Assembly: GCA_054601695.1 (NCBI GenBank)
Contig: BAAHQB010000139.1
Span: forward strand, 124,001-188,000
Length of the DNA: 64,000 nucleotides
Origin: Amorphochlora amoebiformis
Taxonomy: Eukaryota; Cercozoa; Chlorarachniophyceae
Direction: 5' to 3'
Below the pieces are notes generated by a model that was not told the origin of the DNA, did not search any database, and saw only the letters and a program-made list of their open reading frames with translations. Shown here piece by piece: positions 1-64,000 of this stretch (the first letter of the stretch is position 1; the number at the start of each line of letters is the position of its first letter). Position numbers and translations under genes: made by a program.

Positions 1-8848
<8,848 letters not shown>

Positions 8849-9184
8849 TTTGATGGTTGTATAGTGGATAATTTTTAGGTCAGATTTAAGAATTTCATTC
8901 TAGGGTTTTGAAATTCAATTATTGTCGGTAAAGTTAAACTATAATTATACTGCTACGTTCAATTATAAACATACTGGATGTACAATTCAGTCGTGACTGA
9001 CAAGTCTCTAGAGTCTAGAGGCTAGAGAGGTGACAGCTTGACTGGCTTGATGAGTTTCCAGAGTCATTCATAGTGTGATCTATTAGTAATGCCGACAGTT
9101 AAGAATTGTGAATAATTTATTATTCAAAATTAATGTCATTAATAAAATTCCAAGTGATCATTCAAATTACCTATTTAGAACTAA
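8849..9184. other. Convergent intergenic spacer
   Basis: This spacer separates the 3' ends of the + strand glycosyltransferase-like gene and the - strand ligase. TTTATT at 9116-9121 reads AATAAA on the - strand and could serve ligase polyadenylation. AATAAA near 9141 could serve the + strand gene. No ORF is visible. Confidence 0.5.
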
Positions 9185-10513
9185 TTAAGGTACGCTTTGA
9201 CTAGGCAAAACAATTTTCATTGGCTGCTCTCGCTTTGGCTTAAAGTTTTTGCAACCACACATACCACAGTATCTATTAACCCCAGGATTTACGAATGTGC
9301 AACGCAAGCAACCCCAATCCTCACGAAGACCATCCCCGTCGTCCTCTGGTTCCCTGCTGCGTTTCCTACTCTTTTTCCCTTGTGTCTTTACATCTGCCGT
9401 GGGCTCTGATGGAATGGCGAACTTCGTTACCTTGGGTCCCTGGTTTGTTTTTGAATCTCCAGAGCTCCATAGAACCGAATGCCGTCTAGACAGTGTTGCG
9501 ACCTTGCGGTCTTTCCCTGCCTTGTACGGGTCACAGCCGTCCTTTTTCTTCTTCGAGTATGAAGCCTTCACCTCTTCCCACGTCACGTCCTCGCGAACCC
9601 TGAGAAATGTGGGGAAGCGGGGAATGCCATCCCGGGTAGTCTCCTGAAACTTGAAGGTGATTATGGACCCCTTCTTTGGCGGGCGTCGCCGCTCAGCATC
9701 AGTGAATCCACTCCCAACTTTGAACTGAGTGCCATTCGGCAGCTCACAGAACAGCGCACCCATGACGTCCATATTCTTCCCTGTCCCTTTCTTCTTGCCG
9801 ACGACGAGCGCTTCTTCATCGAAGAACGTCTTGACCTTGAGCAAGCTCTCGCTGCGACGTCCCTCGTAATTGGAGGCGGGCTTTCTCAGCATCAACCCCT
9901 CGCCTCCTTTGGCCTCCACGGCCTTGAGCGATTCCTGAAGATGAGAAACCCCTTTGCACCTCAAAAACGGCACTGCTGCGAGATGCGAAGAGCTTATATC
10001 CTCAACAACGCGCTTGAGAAGGCCCAATCGCTTCTCGAATCCTCCCTTGGCATTTGGAGCGTCGAACACCATATATCGCACGTTGGTCCACTCCTTCCCC
10101 GGCTCGTTGCGGCGGCAAATCGATACCGCCTCCTGAAAACGGCCCCGTCCACACCACAATTCTCCGTCGAGCGACACGCCATCGGGAAGGACGTCTGTGA
10201 ACCATTTTGGCGCGTGGATTCGGTTGCCATTTCTCGAGTACAGACGACCGTCACCGTCGTAGTACGCTCGGAGGCCATCGAGCTTCTCGGACATGTGCCA
10301 GCCCTTCGGATCGACGTAGATTCCCTTGGTCCCTCTCTTGGCCTCCGTCGACGGCTCCTTTGCACCGGCCCACTTGTGGGCGAGCATGACAGACTGGGAA
10401 ATCGCAGCAGGTCCCTTCTTAGCACTCATAAGTTCCTCCTTATATGTCGGTTGCCGCAACCCTTTGTTTGTGCGGGGGCTTCGGCGAGCAGTTTGGGGAG
10501 CACGAGCTTCCAT
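9185..10513 (-). CDS. ATP-dependent DNA ligase, Lig E-like, with C-terminal RanBP2-type zinc finger
   Basis: This intronless 442-aa protein seals nicks in duplex DNA through a ligase-AMP intermediate. The adenylation lysine is K77 in motif I (SEKLDG, 75-80). Motif III is SLDGELW (114-120), motif IIIa YMVFDAP (147-153), motif IV EGLMLRK (205-211) and motif V LLKVK (224-228). The OB fold spans about 231-315 and includes GTQFKVGSGFTDAERRRPPK. This layout matches the minimal bacterial Lig E / OB-2 ligase class. Added to it are a basic 70-aa N-terminus, an NLS-like KKSRKRSREPEDD (380-392) and a RanBP2 finger, W400-x-C402-x2-C405-x3-N409-x6-C416-x2-C419. The NLS points to nuclear action. Lack of introns and high GC contrast with every neighbour, suggesting recent acquisition or retro-insertion. 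Confidence 0.9.
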   Translation of the reverse strand: MEARAPQTARRSPRTNKGLRQPTYKEELMSAKKGPAAISQSVMLAHKWAGAKEPSTEAKRGTKGIYVDPKGWHMSEKLDGLRAYYDGDGRLYSRNGNRIHAPKWFTDVLPDGVSLDGELWCGRGRFQEAVSICRRNEPGKEWTNVRYMVFDAPNAKGGFEKRLGLLKRVVEDISSSHLAAVPFLRCKGVSHLQESLKAVEAKGGEGLMLRKPASNYEGRRSESLLKVKTFFDEEALVVGKKKGTGKNMDVMGALFCELPNGTQFKVGSGFTDAERRRPPKKGSIITFKFQETTRDGIPRFPTFLRVREDVTWEEVKASYSKKKKDGCDPYKAGKDRKVATLSRRHSVLWSSGDSKTNQGPKVTKFAIPSEPTADVKTQGKKSRKRSREPEDDGDGLREDWGCLRCTFVNPGVNRYCGMCGCKNFKPKREQPMKIVLPSQSVP

Positions 10514-10837
10514 GGATCGATGAGATTTGGGATATTGATTGACTTGAACCTCGGCCCATGGAAAGACAGGACGGGGTGTCCTCCAGGCCTTCCACTGGCG
10601 TTACTTGACCTCTAAGGATGTTACGTACCCTTTAATAACATTAGCGAGTTGTTTTTAATACCAAGTTTTCCGTTTACTCAGGACATCCGCGGGACAAAAG
10701 AGCCAATATTCATACGGGACCCAAACACTTGGATACCGAGCATCCTAAATATTTATTATGACGGAATAAGGTAATTCCCCCTAACATTCAATTAACACAA
10801 TTCTGTCCCGCGGTTGTCCGCCTTTGCGCCTATCGCC
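10514..10837. promoter_or_regulatory. Divergent promoter region between ligase and GID1-like gene
   Basis: A 324-bp non-repetitive stretch separates the start codons of two divergent genes, so it probably holds both promoters. It is free of (TA)n and hexamer repeats, unlike the rest of the window. I see no convincing TATA box. Confidence 0.55.
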
Positions 10838-31811
<20,974 letters not shown>

Positions 31812-32566
31812 CTGGTAAATTTTCGGTTGTTTACAGCAGTTGTCTTAAGCTTCGAAGTCTGAAATTTAAGTCTGGATGTCATTATTAATGATTTTTTTGA
31901 AAAAGCGTGACATGCGCATTATAACCGATGACGATCGATCATCACCGCATCATCGTATTTAGATTATTGTTAAAAAGTAGGAACATGCCCGGGCTGAACG
32001 AGTCTAATTTCATCTCACATTTGCTAGATATATCAAGTTAGATATGCTAGTAGATATATGATATATCTAGGTTGGATATACTAATAGACATATGAGATAT
32101 CTATCATCTAGACTCCAAGATGTTCTTAATCAAGAAGATTTTGGTATCTGAGCCCTAGGAGCCGCTAAGTGTATACTGTGATACTATGATGTACCGCAAG
32201 ACCGTTATATATATAAGCGGCAATCACTAACGAGTAACGACGACCACCACAACTGTAAAAGCACAATATTTTTACAATTAATTTTCCAGTGCAGCAGCTA
32301 GTACATCATTGAAATAGTACTATGATAGATTTTGAATTACCGAGTGTTACTACGGTACCTTAAGGTACGCGTAGTATTGGATTTAGCCAGAGTCTAGGTC
32401 TAGAGTCAAGTACTGCAAACGGCCGCCGAGGCTCGAGAGCCAAGTTCTCGGTTCCACTCGACTAGTGTGTAGTCCGTTGTATCAGTACAACTATATATAT
32501 ATACAGCCGAGTGATACATTACTTACGTACGGGTTAGTTACTCTCGTAGTATATGTCACGGTTAAA

Positions 32567-32601
<35 letters not shown>

Positions 32602-32632
32602 ATATGTATATATATGATCATGATCACATTGA

Positions 32633-32671
<39 letters not shown>

Positions 32672-32918
32672 CTATCTATCTATCTATGTATATTTTTTTA
32701 CATAAACTTGTACATATATGATATATATATATATATATATATATATTCCGTGTATCTATATATATATATTATATATTGATATGTATATATGTATCTATTA
32801 GATATATATATATATATATTTATATGTAATAATATATGTAGTATTATCATACAGTATATGTATATACATGTACATGTATACATATGTAAATATGTATATA
32901 TATATATATATATCTTGT

Positions 32919-32950
<32 letters not shown>

Positions 32951-33020
32951 TTAGATATGTTATAAATGTATACACACACAAATACACACATATACATATA
33001 TATATATATATATATATATG
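31812..33020. other. Intergenic region after the GID1-like gene
   Basis: Non-repetitive moderate-GC sequence to about 32560, then (TA)n. No ORF with coding character and no obvious RNA gene is visible. Confidence 0.5.
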
Positions 33021-33030
33021 TATAATGTGA

Positions 33031-33131
33031 TTAGGGAGTTGGGGTTAGGGTACGGCTAGGGTCAGAGTTAGGGTTAGGGTTAGGGTTAGGTTTAGGGTTA
33101 GGGTTAGGGCGTTGGATTGGGGTTACGGTTA
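33031..33131 (+). repeat. Interstitial telomere-type array (TTAGGG)
   Basis: About 15 TTAGGG units with variants, the G-rich strand on +. It lies 300 bp from an oppositely oriented array. Confidence 0.95.
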
Positions 33132-33365
33132 AGTTTATTCATGTATATATATAAATATATACATATATATATATACATATATGTGATAATATATATATAT
33201 ATATGTATATATATGTACATATGTATTTATATATATATATATGTATGTGTGTATGTATATATATATATATATATCTATATGTATAGAAATATATAATATT
33301 ATACATGTCTAGAAATGTATATATATGTATATTATATATATATATATGTATATATATATAATATT

Positions 33366-33426
<61 letters not shown>

Positions 33427-33430
33427 GACC

Positions 33431-33972
33431 TATCCCTAACCCTAACCCTAGCCCTAACCTTAACCCTAACCCTAACCCTAACCTTAACCCTAACCCTAAC
33501 CCTAGCCCTAACCCTAACCCTAACCCTAACCCTAACCTTAACCCTAACCCTAACCCTAGCCCTAACCCTAACCCTAACCCTAACCTCTACCCTAACCCTA
33601 TTCCTGAGTTCCTAACCCTAACCCTAACCCTAACCCTAACCCTAACCTAACCCTAACCCTAACCTTAACCCTAACCCTAACCTTAACCCTAACCCTATCA
33701 TCACAACAGCACTCACACCGCCAACAGCACGATCTGCTGTTATCCCTAACAGCACTTTAGCCCCACTTTGTGGAGGAGTCAATGGTCCTCGAATTAAGAC
33801 ATGCTGAATAATCTGATCCTAACCTAACCCTAACCCTACCCTAAACCCTAACCCTAACCCTAACCCAAACCCTAACCCAAATCCTAACCCTAACCCTAAC
33901 CCTAACCTTAACCCTAACCCTAACCCTCTAGACCCTAACCCTAACCCTAACCCTAACCCTAACCCTAACCCT
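33431..33972 (+). repeat. Interstitial telomere-type arrays (CCCTAA) with embedded element
   Basis: CCCTAA arrays at 33431-33697 and 33821-33972 flank a non-telomeric element at 33698-33820. Units are mostly intact. Confidence 0.95.
33731..33820 (+). repeat. Telomere-array-embedded element, copy 1
   Basis: It begins with a perfect hairpin (TGCTGTTA tccc TAACAGCA) and ends with AAGACATGCTGAATAATCT then GATCCTAACC. The 3' half recurs at five other sites, always followed by CCCTAA units. Confidence 0.85.
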
Positions 33973-33997
33973 ATCACTGAGTACTGTTCCAATCTAC

Positions 33998-34414
33998 TTA
34001 GTTTACTCTGCACTGGTGGGGTCCCAACACCGAGCCCCTGAGTACCGAGTCATCAGCGAAGTCATGATCATGACTTATGTCGCCGCGGTTCGGTTGGATT
34101 AGTTCAGACCTCGATCTTGATAAGTTCTTGAAGATACTTCTCAAGTAAAGCCCTTCGCTTTTTCCACAAACGCCTAATTTTCTCAAAGAGTGTGTTAAGG
34201 ATAGATGTGAAACGTTGGTGATTGTTGACATGCTCGTGACACCATATGTACACGTGTCAGTATCTAGACTAGACGAAGTCGCTAGAGTAGGATTCGAGGA
34301 CTCTGAGGGAACTGAGGGCTTTGAGCTAGTGAGAGAACGGAGGGACCTGACGGATGTCGGGAATCTGAGGTATTTTGAGAGAATGTAACCGATGAAAGAG
34401 ATGAGACTCAGCAT
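33998..34414 (-). other. Uncertain 138-aa ORF
   Basis: This is an open frame in non-repetitive DNA, Ser/Leu-rich, with no recognised motif. The + strand has a competing frame at 34219-34389 (ending DVGNLRYFERM and TAA) with a more protein-like composition. Neither can be confirmed. Confidence 0.2.
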
Positions 34415-34899
34415 ATATATGCCTTTCCCTACGGTATTGCTATAACTGAAATTTTCAAAAAAATGGAATTGTTGTAGGAAGGTAGTGACTACTGACTAGA
34501 GCTCAGTGTCAGAGTCTACCGTACAATTGCTAATGAAACGTACATGTGTACATCTGATCAGTCTAGAATGTGGAGTGACCATCGAAAGCTACACCATGTG
34601 TAACAGTGTATAAAAACTAGATATATGTACTTTGAATGACTATAGCTAGATGTAGTCTTACATCATAAACATTGTGTACAAACTGTACAATATTAACTGT
34701 AGATTATGTAGATTATAGCCCATGATAATGTGCAATGTACTTGTCGAAATAGCAAATACAACGCACATTCGCGGGTGCGTTTGTGCCCGCTTTTTTATTT
34801 CATGTTTTATTTTTTGATTCCTAGATATTAAAATTACAATATCTATATATCGTAATATACAATACCAGGATATCACAAATTGAAAAAGACATCTGACAT

Positions 34900-35968
34900 C
34901 TTTAAGAGAGATACGTCCGCGCGCGTTGGACCCACCTACTCGTGAGGTTATGGGGGGCGATTTTCCTCCAGATTCCCATGGAATCGCCTGTACACAATCG
35001 CACCAGCATCGACATGCTCTGCTTCCCACGCAGATATGCACTTGCTTTTTCTGCTGGAGGCACGTGACCTCCAACTCAAATCCCCGGTTCTTTTTCGTGG
35101 GCTCGGCTGTATATATCCGCGAATCGGCATGGATAGAAAGCTTTCACACACTTTGTTTTTCTTCGCGGAGAGGAGCTTCGCTGAAGAACCACGTGAGACA
35201 TACTTCCTCGTGGAGAAACACGGCTCATGAGCTACGTGGAGCTCTCACTCGCCTGCTTGGGCAAGCTTCCATGGGTGTGAGAAAGGGTGGCGTCTCGACG
35301 TGTCAGAGATGTGCACTTTGAATCGATTAGTCTCCACTGAAGACCTGTTTCTTCTGCCTGGATAAGCTGGCGCTTAAGAATATCGCATGCGGCGACGGAG
35401 CCCTCCGCCCGGCGAATCCGAAGGGTCACCATGGTTAGTCTCGTTCTTGGGCGAAATCACCGAAAGTTATGGATAGCCAAGACACAGGGCGTCCGTTAAT
35501 CCGAGCTATGATACCCGTGTCAGCGCCTAGATGAATCACGAGTTGATACAGAACAACTGCAGGTTCATCTAGAAAGACTCCTCGAAGGCCTCCCGTGTGT
35601 TATCTGTTGAGAGGTTGAATAATCACGAATTGAGATTCCTCATACAGCCGTCAATTCCCCGCATCACGCCCTGGGTCCATCGATCTGTGGCCCGTCCGCT
35701 CCCCCACGACAGAGAAAGAGAGCTCTAAGAGAGTCACCTGCGCAACAGAGAAGCAACGGTGATCGTGATAGATTGGACTGTGTGAATATTAGAAATCTTG
35801 CGGACTCGCACGTCCTGTACATCCATTTGTATCCACACGAATATAGAAGCACGAAAATTCAGCAAGAATAAATACCCGCGTTCTCAACCATGTGAAAGGA
35901 ATGGATGGTTCAGAGATACGAAGAATATACACATATATGCATTCAGAAGAAGGAGGTGAGATCAGAAG
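34900..35968. other. Non-repetitive upstream region of the DOCK-like gene
   Basis: Balanced-composition sequence that probably includes promoter and 5' leader of the DOCK-like gene. A 66-aa - strand ORF (35232-35432, including SVAACDILKRQLIQAEETGL) is helical-looking but unplaced. I recognise no family. Confidence 0.35.
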
Positions 35969-63512
<27,544 letters not shown>

Positions 63513-64000
63513 GTAACCCTAACCCTAACCCTAACCCTAACCCTAACCCTAACCCTAACCTTAACCCTAACCCTAACCCTAACGCTACCCTTAACCGTAA
63601 CCCTAACCCTAGAATATTCACTACTAATTGAAATATCGATTCTGCGGCTAGCGCATAACCAACTCTAATCCTAACCCTAACCCTAACCCTAACCCTAACC
63701 GTAGCTATTGCCCTAAGCATAGCTCTAACCCCAACCCTAACCCGAACTCTAATAATAAGCCTAACATGAGACCTATCTACAGCTTAGGGTTAACCCTAAT
63801 CCTAACCCTAACCTTCTAACCCTAAGCTTAACCCTAATCCTAAACGTTATCCTAACCCCAACGATAATCATAATCCTAACCCTAACCCCAAACTCAAATT
63901 ATGATAAAGGTTGAGATTAGAGTTAGAATTAGGCTTAGGTTTAATAAGAAGGTTCCCGTTATGGGATGGGTTAGGGTTAGGGTTAGAGTTAGGGTTAGGG
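63513..64000. repeat. Telomere-type array with strand switch at window end
   Basis: CCCTAA units run to about 63885. Degenerate TTAGGG-type units follow from about 63905 to the end of the window. Confidence 0.9.

Noticed and set aside
9941-10615. 224-aa + strand ORF antisense to the ligase
   Set aside because: It is a shadow of the ligase gene. The - strand frame has all ligase motifs.
33325-33615. ORFs coding for Leu-Thr, Asn-Pro or Leu-Gly repeats
   Set aside because: They are translations of CCCTAA/TTAGGG hexamers, not proteins.

Overview
This window is eukaryotic nuclear DNA. It contains split genes with many very short exons, GT-AG introns, (TA)n-dominated introns and long interstitial blocks of the telomere-type hexamer CCCTAA/TTAGGG. 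Three of the four genes are spliced and lie on the + strand; one intronless gene lies on the - strand. The gene content (a DOCK-family GEF, a RanBPM/GID1-type protein and a Lig E-like DNA ligase with an added zinc finger) fits a large-genome protist with TTAGGG-type telomeres. I cannot name the species from sequence alone.

Layout. (1) 1-8848, + strand: the 3' part of a glycosyltransferase-like gene, 10 phase-compatible exons and 297 codons, with its 5' end outside the window. (2) 9185-10513, - strand: an intronless 442-aa ATP-dependent DNA ligase with a RanBP2-type zinc finger. (3) 10838-31811, + strand, divergent from the ligase across 324 bp: a complete RanBP9/RanBP10/Gid1-like gene (SPRY-LisH-CTLH-CRA). 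Its 21 exons join without a phase break into 512 codons spread over 21 kb. (4) 31812-35968: intergenic DNA with telomere-type arrays and a few weak ORFs. (5) 35969 to beyond 63512, + strand: the N-terminal part of a DOCK-C/D (zizimin)-like gene, with 28 exons recognised. The window ends inside the DHR-1 region, so the catalytic DHR-2 domain is not present here.

The most unusual feature is in the introns. Most exons have damaged partial copies ('echoes') of one edge, including the splice site, repeated 1-10 times in the adjacent intron and separated by microsatellite. Echoes of an exon's 5' edge always lie upstream of the intact exon. Echoes of its 3' edge always lie downstream. The intact exon is therefore the last or first member of its array. 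The same process occurs in (TA)n introns and in telomere-repeat introns. In the DOCK gene several introns consist largely of telomeric hexamers that run into the splice sites (donors reading GTTAGGG or GTAACCC), and a short non-telomeric element recurs inside the arrays. A (GA)n/(CT)n inverted pair brackets a 36-nt in-frame exon of the GID1-like gene. A tRNA-derived SINE family has at least three copies.

Functionally the genes look unrelated: a probable sugar transferase, a DNA-repair enzyme, a subunit of a GID/CTLH-type E3 ligase and a GTPase regulator. Exon calls come from reading-frame continuity, splice consensus and remembered family motifs. No alignment or transcript data were used.
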